This document shows, in pieces, positions 1 through 6,467 of a stretch of 16,110 nt of DNA. The position numbers were made by a program, and so were the translations under genes. The notes under the pieces were generated by a model. That model made no database searches and was not told where the DNA came from. It saw nothing but the letters and a program-made list of their open reading frames with translations. The stretch's first letter is position 1. Each line of letters begins with the position of its first letter. Source of the DNA: CAZMRQ01 sp964568795 (GTDB lineage: Bacteria > Pseudomonadota > Gammaproteobacteria > Comchoanobacterales > Comchoanobacteraceae); NCBI GenBank assembly GCA_964568795.1, contig CAZMRQ010000032.1, positions 1 to 16,110 on the forward strand. The letters run 5' to 3'.

Positions 1-126
1 TATAACACATGACACAGATGTTGGACCAAATATCTGAATACATACATATATATCAAGCACTTAGATGAATTTGAATTGATTCAGGAGAAAGTGACTTATG
101 GCAGACAACTTGTTGCATGCATTCAA
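1..126. repeat. Divergent control-region repeat, copy 1
   Basis: This is the first of three near-identical copies of a ~126 bp element; the others begin at 1281 and 2573. Copies 1 and 2 look identical base for base, while copy 3 differs at about five positions. Each copy has a palindrome near its left end (CAGAT/ATCTG outer arms, TTGG/CCAA inner arms, here 15-36), an AT-rich stretch, and then a plus-strand Shine-Dalgarno (GGAG at 84-87) ahead of an ATG at 98 that opens the peptide MADNLLHAFN. The window begins exactly at the left edge of this copy, so a further gene unit may lie outside it. The right end coincides with a near-palindrome, GTTG-c-ATGCAT-t-CAAC, at 112-127. Confidence 0.9.
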
Positions 127-798
127 CTTGTCTTTCTGTCAAGCACCACCTGAGCCGATAATACACTATACTACAATATATATTTTACCAACACGACACA
201 ATTCACACGACTCATCTGCCTATACACCAAGATTGCGCGCTGGTGGGAAAAAAAGACTCCATACTCTGTCTAGGAGACCATCACCTTCTTGCACTGAGTC
301 ATCTAGTCTCTGTAGCCTCTGTTCTTGTTCTTGCCTATGCTGCTCATTTCTTTTGGCAACAAGCCCACTAAAGATTTGAGCTGTTTTACCACCATGAATA
401 GGAGATCGCATAAACTCAGATCCTCGACTAAACATACCGCTTGGAAACATATCACGAATTTTAGTAACATTTAGATCAATTTCTCTATTGAGTTGAGAAA
501 TAGATTTTACAGAATCCTTCAAAGTCCGAATCCTTTCGTTTTGATTGGAGTACCAATTAGGATCTTTATCATATGCTTTCCTTCCCAAAGATCCCACATA
601 CTGATAAGCAGAAATAAAAGATTTCTTAGAAGCATCATCCCATGGCATTCGCAACACTGAATACCCATATTTGTCCCTGTTTGCATTGGCGAAAGCAATT
701 TTATGATTACTGGGCAATCCTAAATTAAGTATTTTACACCACAGCTTGAGCATATGCCACATAGGCAACACAGTCACTACAGCGAGGATGCAGTAATT
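1..798. repeat. Long direct repeat, left copy (identical to 1281-2078)
   Basis: Read by eye, 1-798 matches 1281-2078 base for base at an offset of 1280. The first mismatch is C at 799 against T at 2079. The tract covers the short control-region repeat, the 3' flank, and the C-terminal part of the minus-strand gene at 220-1248. Beyond it the copies stay close for about 100 bases. They then diverge strongly across the N-terminal coding part, and become similar again over the first ~15 codons and the leader. Exact identity at silent sites beside a diverged segment points to a recent duplication with gene conversion. Confidence 0.92.
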
Positions 799-1248
799 CA
801 TCTGAATAACCATTAATGCTGAACTCAGTGCCACTACGGTTCCCTGTCTAGAGTATTCTCTAACTTTAGACATTAATGAGCCTATTTCATTTAGAGACTT
901 TTGCACCTCGCCAATATACTCAATAAGTTTTCTATCACCAACCACAAGGCGCTGTATTTGATTATCTTTAATATTCACCTGTCTCACTACTTCTCCAAAA
1001 CAGTTTAAAAAATTGACCAATGTCGGAACATAGTCCTTATAGTCTCCTCTAAAATCCAAATGTTGCAGCGATTTGACTAAAGCAGCAGGACTTTCAGGGC
1101 GGTTTGCCAAACTCTGACTCAGGGCTTTAAATATAGGTTCATCGAATGTAGCAAATAGTTTCTCACTATAATCAGCACGTCCAATCGCCTGTATCAATTC
1201 GTTTAAATCATTTTGCATCTCTTTTTTTTCTTGTTTATTCACTGCCAT
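220..1248 (-). CDS. Unrecognised single-pass membrane protein, tandem paralog 1
   Basis: This 342-residue protein matches no family I recognise. No N-terminal signal peptide is visible. Residues 1-20 are charged, and 20-110 form a variable, probably helical domain. Residues 108-135 (KSLNEIGSLM, VREYSRQ) are shared with the second paralog. A long hydrophobic stretch at about 137-167 (ALMVIQMNYCILAVV) should cross or insert in the membrane. The C-terminal half is soluble, with heptad-like helices at ~235-265 and a Gln/Glu-rich helix at ~297-322, and ends PPARNLGV. The start is the ATG at 1248, with GGTGG just upstream (AAGGTGGGATT-ATG) and the MAV(N/S)K(Q/E)EK opening shared with paralog 2. From residue 151 to the end it is identical to paralog 2. 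A host-interaction or effector role is only a guess. Confidence 0.85.
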   Translation of the reverse strand: MAVNKQEKKEMQNDLNELIQAIGRADYSEKLFATFDEPIFKALSQSLANRPESPAALVKSLQHLDFRGDYKDYVPTLVNFLNCFGEVVRQVNIKDNQIQRLVVGDRKLIEYIGEVQKSLNEIGSLMSKVREYSRQGTVVALSSALMVIQMNYCILAVVTVLPMWHMLKLWCKILNLGLPSNHKIAFANANRDKYGYSVLRMPWDDASKKSFISAYQYVGSLGRKAYDKDPNWYSNQNERIRTLKDSVKSISQLNREIDLNVTKIRDMFPSGMFSRGSEFMRSPIHGGKTAQIFSGLVAKRNEQHRQEQEQRLQRLDDSVQEGDGLLDRVWSLFFPPARNLGV

Positions 1249-1279
1249 AATCCCACCTTTTTTTGTTCTTCATAGCCAT

Positions 1280-1309
1280 GTATAACACATGACACAGATG
1301 TTGGACCAA
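1280..1309 (-). promoter_or_regulatory. Putative promoter of tandem paralog 1, overlapping the palindrome
   Basis: Read on the minus strand, TTGGTC (1304-1309) lies 18 bases before TTATAC (1280-1285). A TG one base before TATACA resembles an extended -10. This would give a leader of about 25-30 nt to the ATG at 1248. The -35 lies inside the palindrome at 1295-1316, so a protein bound there would block the promoter. The same layout recurs before paralog 2 at 2572-2601. Both boxes are weak matches. Confidence 0.35.
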
Positions 1310-1406
1310 ATATCTGAATACATACATATATATCAAGCACTTAGATGAATTTGAATTGATTCAGGAGAAAGTGACTTATGGCAGACAACTTGTTGCATGC
1401 ATTCAA
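1281..1406. repeat. Divergent control-region repeat, copy 2
   Basis: This is the second copy of the ~126 bp element, between the two paralogous genes. It serves as the upstream region of the gene at 220-1248. The palindrome is at 1295-1316, the plus-strand GGAG at 1364-1367 and the ATG at 1378. The plus-strand reading frame runs on antisense into the downstream gene, so the peptide it opens is probably a remnant and not a working gene. Confidence 0.9.
1295..1316. promoter_or_regulatory. Imperfect palindrome, candidate operator (also at 15-36 and 2587-2608)
   Basis: The outer arms CAGAT/ATCTG enclose the inner arms TTGG/CCAA around a central A. One G on the left opposes AT on the right. The palindrome lies 47 bases upstream of the paralog 1 ATG, and the copy at 2587-2608 lies 47 bases upstream of the paralog 2 ATG. 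All three copies keep it intact. Its position over the putative -35 suggests an operator; an RNA hairpin is the alternative. Confidence 0.45.
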
Positions 1407-1499
1407 CTTGTCTTTCTGTCAAGCACCACCTGAGCCGATAATACACTATACTACAATATATATTTTACCAACACGACACAATTCACACGACTCATCTGC

Positions 1500-2540
1500 C
1501 TATACACCAAGATTGCGCGCTGGTGGGAAAAAAAGACTCCATACTCTGTCTAGGAGACCATCACCTTCTTGCACTGAGTCATCTAGTCTCTGTAGCCTCT
1601 GTTCTTGTTCTTGCCTATGCTGCTCATTTCTTTTGGCAACAAGCCCACTAAAGATTTGAGCTGTTTTACCACCATGAATAGGAGATCGCATAAACTCAGA
1701 TCCTCGACTAAACATACCGCTTGGAAACATATCACGAATTTTAGTAACATTTAGATCAATTTCTCTATTGAGTTGAGAAATAGATTTTACAGAATCCTTC
1801 AAAGTCCGAATCCTTTCGTTTTGATTGGAGTACCAATTAGGATCTTTATCATATGCTTTCCTTCCCAAAGATCCCACATACTGATAAGCAGAAATAAAAG
1901 ATTTCTTAGAAGCATCATCCCATGGCATTCGCAACACTGAATACCCATATTTGTCCCTGTTTGCATTGGCGAAAGCAATTTTATGATTACTGGGCAATCC
2001 TAAATTAAGTATTTTACACCACAGCTTGAGCATATGCCACATAGGCAACACAGTCACTACAGCGAGGATGCAGTAATTTATCTGAATAACCATTAATGCT
2101 GATTTCAGTGCCACTACGTTTGCCTGTCTAGAGTATTCTCTAACTTCAGACATTAATGAGCCTATTTCATTTAGAGACTTTTTCACCTCATTAATATACT
2201 TCACAATATTTTTATCGCCAACCTTAAGACCAAGTAATTCAGTTGATCTAGCATTGACTTGATCTGTTACCGCTGCAACACACTTAAGAAAATTGCACAT
2301 TGTGGCAGAATACTCAAAAGAGCTAATATCAGGGTCTAGACTAATACCCGAATTTTTCATCCATTGGACAAACATAGCAGGATCTTTAGGGCAGTCTACA
2401 AGACCCTGACCCAGGGCTACAAATAGAGGTCTAACATTCTCATGAAAACTATTATTCTTATCCGCAGCAACATTATACTCACGTACCAATGCATCTAAAT
2501 CATTTTGCATCTTTCTTTTTTCTTCTTTACTCACTGCCAT
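1500..2540 (-). CDS. Unrecognised single-pass membrane protein, tandem paralog 2
   Basis: This 346-residue paralog of the gene at 220-1248 is of unknown function. An open frame extends 25 codons upstream, but that extension is the leader repeat. The ATG at 2540 has AGGTGAG close upstream and opens MAVSKEEK, matching paralog 1, so it is the real start. Residues 1-15 resemble paralog 1 and ~16-115 are strongly diverged. Residues 120-153 are nearly identical (KSLNEIGSLM, SALMVIQ), and everything from residue 155 to the end is identical. The hydrophobic segment is at ~141-171. Cysteines at 49, 82 and 87 in the variable domain have mostly no counterpart in paralog 1 (its only Cys there is residue 83). 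The split between a variable N-terminus and a fixed C-terminus suggests that the N-terminal domain carries specificity and the rest a shared anchor or delivery function. That reading is inference. Confidence 0.85.
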   Translation of the reverse strand: MAVSKEEKRKMQNDLDALVREYNVAADKNNSFHENVRPLFVALGQGLVDCPKDPAMFVQWMKNSGISLDPDISSFEYSATMCNFLKCVAAVTDQVNARSTELLGLKVGDKNIVKYINEVKKSLNEIGSLMSEVREYSRQANVVALKSALMVIQINYCILAVVTVLPMWHMLKLWCKILNLGLPSNHKIAFANANRDKYGYSVLRMPWDDASKKSFISAYQYVGSLGRKAYDKDPNWYSNQNERIRTLKDSVKSISQLNREIDLNVTKIRDMFPSGMFSRGSEFMRSPIHGGKTAQIFSGLVAKRNEQHRQEQEQRLQRLDDSVQEGDGLLDRVWSLFFPPARNLGV

Positions 2541-2572
2541 AATCTCACCTTTTTTTTGTTCTTCAAGCCATG

Positions 2573-2698
2573 TATAACACATGACACAGATGTTGGACCA
2601 AATATCTGAATACATACATATATATCATTCACTTAGATGAATTTGAATTGATTCAGGAGAAGGTGACTTATGGCAGATAACTTGTTGCATGCATTCAA
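2573..2698. repeat. Divergent control-region repeat, copy 3 (diverged)
   Basis: The rightmost copy lies upstream of paralog 2. It differs from copies 1 and 2 at a few positions (CATTCAC for CAAGCAC, GAGAAGG for GAGAAAG, GATAAC for GACAAC). After GCATTCAA it enters unique sequence, whereas copies 1 and 2 continue into the gene 3' flank. Copy 3 is therefore the likely ancestral right-hand junction of the locus. The palindrome is at 2587-2608. Confidence 0.88.
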
Positions 2699-2756
2699 TC
2701 CACTAATAAATGAAAATTTTAAGATTGATAGAGAAAAATACACCATTAATCACTAA
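2670..2756 (+). CDS. Possible 28-residue peptide opened by the repeat
   Basis: The ATG at 2670 follows GGAG (2655-2658) and AAGGTG (2660-2665), a good ribosome binding site. It opens a 28-codon frame beginning MADNLLHAFNPL and ending EKYTINH before TAA. The same first ten codons and ribosome site occur in copies 1 and 2, where the frame then runs antisense through the neighbouring gene. This may be a genuine small peptide divergent from paralog 2, or the cut-off 5' end of a lost gene. No family is recognisable and 28 residues is too short to judge by composition. Confidence 0.3.
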   Translation: MADNLLHAFNPLINENFKIDREKYTINH

Positions 2757-2768
2757 TGACTATTCACA

Positions 2769-2814
2769 GCAGGGCAATGAGCGTTTGACCTAAAAAATAC
2801 GCCCGCTTTTTTTT
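2769..2814 (+). terminator. Possible terminator after the small divergent ORF
   Basis: GC-a-GGGC at 2769-2775 can pair with GCCCGC at 2801-2806 with one bulged A, followed directly by eight T at 2807-2814. The 25-base loop is long for an intrinsic terminator, and the T-run also encodes lysines at the end of the transporter gene on the other strand, so it may be coincidental. If real, it ends a plus-strand transcript from repeat copy 3 just after the 28-codon frame. Confidence 0.25.
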
Positions 2815-3992
2815 CTCTTATTTTGAAGAAATACCGTCACAATCAAGATGATTAGATTAATGCTAAAAACACTTAAATCAAAACCAATATTCTTATACGC
2901 TTTTATCTCTCCACCAATAAAGTACGTCGTCAGAATGCCCATACAATGTTGCAACGCCACAAAAACTATTGTTGCTTGTTTAACATGGTTGTGTTGAATA
3001 AAATGCTGGATGCCATTCGAGATAATAGTGATTTGAGAAACAACAGCGCCACCCAATAAAAATGCAGCAATAGTCACTAATCTGACGTCAAGAGGATTAG
3101 CAGACTGTAAAAAGACAATACAAAGACAAATGAATAGTGACAAGGAAAACATGCCTACATAAAGCATAGGTTTCTTTTTAGTAATAAATCTAAATAACTT
3201 CATTAATAAATAAGTGAGCAAAACACCGCCTGCATAAAAATAGGATGTCAGCTCATCAGCATGCAACTTATCAATACCAATTGATTTACCCCACATCGTA
3301 ATAAAACTTTCACCTATCGACCAATTCATAAAAACTAATGCACAAATAGCAAAGAAAACATAATTCTTACGTAGAGTATAAAAATAATCTTCTTTCTTTA
3401 TATCGTGCTCTTTATTTTCATGAAGCATTATGTTTTTTGGAAGGAGAAAAGTATAAGCAAGAAAACACAGACCAAGAATCAACCCTCCATAAAAAATCCT
3501 CGGACTGCTTGTTGAGACGTGAGCAATAACCCATGAACCGATAATAACCACTAAACTAAATAGAGAAGTGAGATAACTCATATATTCTGGCCCCTTCTCT
3601 TTCGTTGCAAAATGATTAATGACATAAATAGATAAAAATAAAAATGTTGCTCTAGCAAACCCTTGAATAAATGAATACACATAAAGATACGAGCCTTTTC
3701 CGGTGAATAAAATCATAAAAAATGATAGAACAGTCATTGAGATCATGCCGAGCATTAATGGTCTTAGAGATATTTTCTTGAGCAAGTATGGGGCAAAAAA
3801 TGGTGACACAAAAGAAACCAAGTAATAGATCGCCTTGAGATTCTCATAGAATGTAATTTCACCGTGCGCATACATATGAGCTTGCAGGCCCACCATATAA
3901 CCTGAAAAAAGCAAATACTGCAGCACTGCAGCGAAAACAACTGGTGAAATAATGACCGCAGGTGACTCTTTTGTAGTAGCTTGCTTTTCCAT
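2790..3992 (-). CDS. Major facilitator superfamily-type transporter
   Basis: This 400-residue polytopic membrane protein has about twelve hydrophobic segments and a central charged cytoplasmic loop (HENKEHDIKKED), the usual MFS plan of two six-helix halves. The loop after the second helix (PYLLKKISLRP) is only a faint version of the family's loop 2-3 motif, so the substrate cannot be read off. The frame is open to an ATG at 4058, giving 422 residues. I prefer the ATG at 3992 (MEKQATTK) because a good promoter (4020-4048) lies inside the longer version. The 3992 start also has GGA about ten bases upstream, while the 4058 start has no ribosome site. It is a single-gene unit between the tandem locus and pgsA. 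Import of a metabolite is a reasonable guess; the direction and substrate are unknown. Confidence 0.82.
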   Translation of the reverse strand: MEKQATTKESPAVIISPVVFAAVLQYLLFSGYMVGLQAHMYAHGEITFYENLKAIYYLVSFVSPFFAPYLLKKISLRPLMLGMISMTVLSFFMILFTGKGSYLYVYSFIQGFARATFLFLSIYVINHFATKEKGPEYMSYLTSLFSLVVIIGSWVIAHVSTSSPRIFYGGLILGLCFLAYTFLLPKNIMLHENKEHDIKKEDYFYTLRKNYVFFAICALVFMNWSIGESFITMWGKSIGIDKLHADELTSYFYAGGVLLTYLLMKLFRFITKKKPMLYVGMFSLSLFICLCIVFLQSANPLDVRLVTIAAFLLGGAVVSQITIISNGIQHFIQHNHVKQATIVFVALQHCMGILTTYFIGGEIKAYKNIGFDLSVFSINLIILIVTVFLQNKRKKSGRIF

Positions 3993-4019
3993 AAGATACG
4001 TCCATTTAGTAGTGAAATT

Positions 4020-4048
4020 ACTATACACTACATTACTTGTTAACTCAA
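4020..4048 (-). promoter_or_regulatory. Promoter of the MFS transporter gene
   Basis: On the minus strand TTGAGT (4043-4048) and TATAGT (4020-4025) are separated by 17 bases. That is a four-of-six and a five-of-six match to the sigma-70 boxes at ideal spacing. Transcription would begin near 4013, about 20 nt before the ATG at 3992. This is the main argument for the shorter transporter start. Confidence 0.6.
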
Positions 4049-4131
4049 GCTGTCCCATTAGTAATTAAGGTTTTATTAATGAATAACCCTATTCAAGAAA
4101 ACAGACTACACCGTCATTAAAAAGCAATGGT

Positions 4132-4689
4132 TTAACGCTCTAGGTCGGTATTTAGATATGGCCAGGCTGCTATAAGATAAACAGAGAATGAATAGAGACT
4201 TAGTAACAATGTCACTAAAATCAGAGTATATTGAACAAGAGCCAACATGGGGGGCAAATCAAGGCCAAATATAATAATACTTAGAATGGTTAAGAATTGA
4301 AAGAAAGTCTTACACTTACTAACAAGAATGACATTAAGCCTGTAGCTTTGCCCTGATTTGGCCATCCACTCACGTAATGCTGATACTGCAATTTCTCTCA
4401 TCGCTAAAATCATCACTAAAGATAGAACAACAATGTCTTGCACACGACTCGCTATCATAATAAGGGAACAAATAACAATCATCTTATCTGCAACAGGATC
4501 AAGGAATGCACCAAATCGACTGCCTTGACGAAGATGACGAGCCAAATAGCCATCAAGCCAGTCTGTTATTCCTGCAGCTAAAAAAACAAGACCAGCAGGC
4601 AATGGATTGTCCGGGTAAACATAAAAAAGAACCACCATTAATGGCGTAATGGCGATACGAACAAACGTAATATAGGTGGGCAAAGTCAT
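4132..4689 (-). CDS. pgsA: CDP-diacylglycerol--glycerol-3-phosphate 3-phosphatidyltransferase
   Basis: PgsA transfers the phosphatidyl group of CDP-diacylglycerol to glycerol-3-phosphate. This is the committed step to phosphatidylglycerol and cardiolipin at the inner membrane. The CDP-alcohol phosphotransferase signature DG-x2-AR-x8-G-x3-D-x3-D is complete: D46, G47, A50, R51, G60, D64, D68 (DGYLAR, then GAFLDPVAD). Several hydrophobic helices follow, and 185 residues is the normal length. The ATG at 4689 has AGGAG upstream and lies 11 bases after the uvrC stop, so it is the last gene of the uvrY-uvrC-pgsA set, an order conserved in gammaproteobacteria. Confidence 0.97.
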   Translation of the reverse strand: MTLPTYITFVRIAITPLMVVLFYVYPDNPLPAGLVFLAAGITDWLDGYLARHLRQGSRFGAFLDPVADKMIVICSLIMIASRVQDIVVLSLVMILAMREIAVSALREWMAKSGQSYRLNVILVSKCKTFFQFLTILSIIIFGLDLPPMLALVQYTLILVTLLLSLYSFSVYLIAAWPYLNTDLER

Positions 4690-4700
4690 CGTTATTTCTC

Positions 4701-6467
4701 CTAATCACAATGTAATGCATTGTGTATGCGGATTGCAAGTGATTCGTCCACACCCTTCACAGAAGTTAAATCTTTAACACTTGCCAACTTAAGGCCCTTG
4801 AGACCACCAAAACTGGCAATAAGGGTTTTCTCCTTCACAGGTCCTATGCCCTCTATTGCCTGCAAGCTTGATTTTCTCATTTTACTTTGACTCACCTTTC
4901 GATGGTATTGCAGCGCAGTATCATGTGCTCTATCTCTTATACGGCATAGCACTGCCTTCGCAGCTGTGCTTAAAAAACTCTGTTGAATCATGCCACGGCT
5001 ATAATGATAAACTGACTCCTGTCCCCATACTCTATCAGGCCCCTTAGCTAAAGAGTATAGCTGCGTTCTTACAGAAAGACTTTCAGACGCAGAAGCCAGT
5101 TGAGCTTCGCCACCATCGATGACAACACAGTCAGGGAAACGATTCGTTACAGACCATCTTTTAGCCAATCGTTGGGACACTTCTTTAATAGCTGACACAT
5201 CATTGTTAATGTCTTTCAATCGGAATAGCTGCATGCCACGCTTTGATTGAGAGACAAGGTCAATGCTTGCACAGCATGCCACACAATTTGAGCCCTGCAT
5301 ATGGCTGATATCAATAGCAACCAACCATGGCTGTTGCCTCTGAATGCCTAGCTCTGCCAAAACAACTGGCTCAATAACTTGAATCTGTTTCATTCTTACT
5401 TTTAGTTTTATTTGAGCTATAAGCAGTTCATACCATTGAGCAAGCTGTTTTTTTGAATACCTATTTACCACGCCATCCGGATCTCCCCAGGCAAGGACTT
5501 CACCGTATTGATCAAAAACCACAGTGTCTTTTGCTTTATTGATTCCCTGGCTATGGCGCAGTAAGTATGCTTGATATGCATCCCAATTCTCACTAATACA
5601 TCCCTCAGAGCTAAAATCATTCACAAATGCAATACAGACACAGCCATTTCTAATAGCCATATAACCCACTGTGACACTTTCATATTGTGGACCAATAATA
5701 TATACATCGACATCTTCAAATCGCGACCTTACAGTCTGTGCAGACTGAGTCCGCCTAATACTTCGAATAAAGTCTCTGAATGAAGCAGCACTTTTATAAT
5801 CCCATTGCTCAGCCGCTTGGTTCATCTGCTGAGTTAATTCGTCAATCATTTCTGTGGATCTTCCAGTGAGTATTTTTTTAGCCATAGCGACATTTTCAAG
5901 ATATTTGTCATGAGATATGTTAGCCACACATGGCGCTGAACAATGACCTATCTGTGCTTTTAAACACCCGCGAGTTCGATGAGAAAATGTTGTATCATCG
6001 CATGAGCGTAAACCCAAATATTGATAGAATAATTCACACGTCTGTCTAACAGATTTGACATCCGGATACGGTCCAAAAAAATCATAGTGTTGATGCATTT
6101 TTTTAATTTGAGCATATGAACGCCTCACAAGCGTCATACGCGACCACTTTTCTTTAGTAAAAGCGATATATGGGAAAAACTTATTATCTTTCAGAAGAAT
6201 ATTATACGTTGGCCTGAACTTCTTAATTAGATCATGCTCAAGTATAAGAGCCTCTTTCTCGGTGTCTGTGACAATAAAATCGATATAAGCCACGTGTTTG
6301 ACGAGTGCATGTGTTTTATTATCATGAACCTTAGCCTGAAAATAGGATGAAACACGTCGATTGAGAGAAAGAGCCTTGCCAACATACAACAGTTTGCGTT
6401 CCTGATCATAGAACTGATAAACACCTGTTTTTTTAGGAACTGAGTGATACAAGCTCTGAGGGATCAT
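4701..6467 (-). CDS. uvrC: Excinuclease ABC subunit C
   Basis: UvrC makes both incisions around a DNA lesion in nucleotide excision repair after handover from UvrA2B. It has 588 residues, slightly short for the family. The GIY-YIG nuclease is at the N-terminus (GVYQF at 15-19, LLYVGKA at 26-32, catalytic Glu in LILEHDLI near 77). Four cysteines at 156, 168, 176 and 180 (GC...IGHCSAPC) match those proposed to hold an iron-sulfur cluster. The UvrB-interacting UVR motif is at ~204-240. The RNase H-like nuclease has D386 in AIDISH and D451 in VVIDGGEAQ. Tandem helix-hairpin-helix motifs lie at ~535-588 (IEGIGPVKEK, VKGVDES). The usual GGKGQ is GGEAQ here. The ATG overlaps the uvrY stop by one base (TAATG), implying coupled translation. 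Confidence 0.98.
   Translation of the reverse strand: MIPQSLYHSVPKKTGVYQFYDQERKLLYVGKALSLNRRVSSYFQAKVHDNKTHALVKHVAYIDFIVTDTEKEALILEHDLIKKFRPTYNILLKDNKFFPYIAFTKEKWSRMTLVRRSYAQIKKMHQHYDFFGPYPDVKSVRQTCELFYQYLGLRSCDDTTFSHRTRGCLKAQIGHCSAPCVANISHDKYLENVAMAKKILTGRSTEMIDELTQQMNQAAEQWDYKSAASFRDFIRSIRRTQSAQTVRSRFEDVDVYIIGPQYESVTVGYMAIRNGCVCIAFVNDFSSEGCISENWDAYQAYLLRHSQGINKAKDTVVFDQYGEVLAWGDPDGVVNRYSKKQLAQWYELLIAQIKLKVRMKQIQVIEPVVLAELGIQRQQPWLVAIDISHMQGSNCVACCASIDLVSQSKRGMQLFRLKDINNDVSAIKEVSQRLAKRWSVTNRFPDCVVIDGGEAQLASASESLSVRTQLYSLAKGPDRVWGQESVYHYSRGMIQQSFLSTAAKAVLCRIRDRAHDTALQYHRKVSQSKMRKSSLQAIEGIGPVKEKTLIASFGGLKGLKLASVKDLTSVKGVDESLAIRIHNALHCD

Larger units (their letters stand above)
1281..2078. repeat. 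Long direct repeat, right copy (identical to 1-798)
   Basis: This is the partner of 1-798. It contains control-region copy 2, the 3' flank and the conserved C-terminal part of paralog 2. The full unit from repeat copy 2 to copy 3 is 1292 bp against 1280 bp for the first unit. The 12-base difference accounts for the four extra codons in paralog 2. Confidence 0.92.

Noticed and set aside
98..379. 93-codon plus-strand frame, repeated identically at 1378-1659
   Set aside because: Only its first ~10 codons and ribosome site are shared with the third repeat. Beyond that it reads antisense through the paralog's 3' flank and Glu/Gln-rich end, giving a low-complexity Ser/Cys/Leu product. I treat it as a remnant start and not a gene.
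2541..2615. 25-codon N-terminal extension of paralog 2
   Set aside because: It is encoded by the leader repeat, has no ribosome site, and paralog 1 has no matching extension. The ATG at 2540 has a good site.
1..2698. CRISPR array or insertion sequence explanation for the repeats
   Set aside because: The repeats are ~126 bp and separated by whole genes rather than ~30 bp spacers. There is no transposase and there are no terminal inverted repeats or target duplications.
3993..4058. Longer start for the MFS transporter
   Set aside because: A good promoter lies within it and no ribosome site precedes the upstream ATG.
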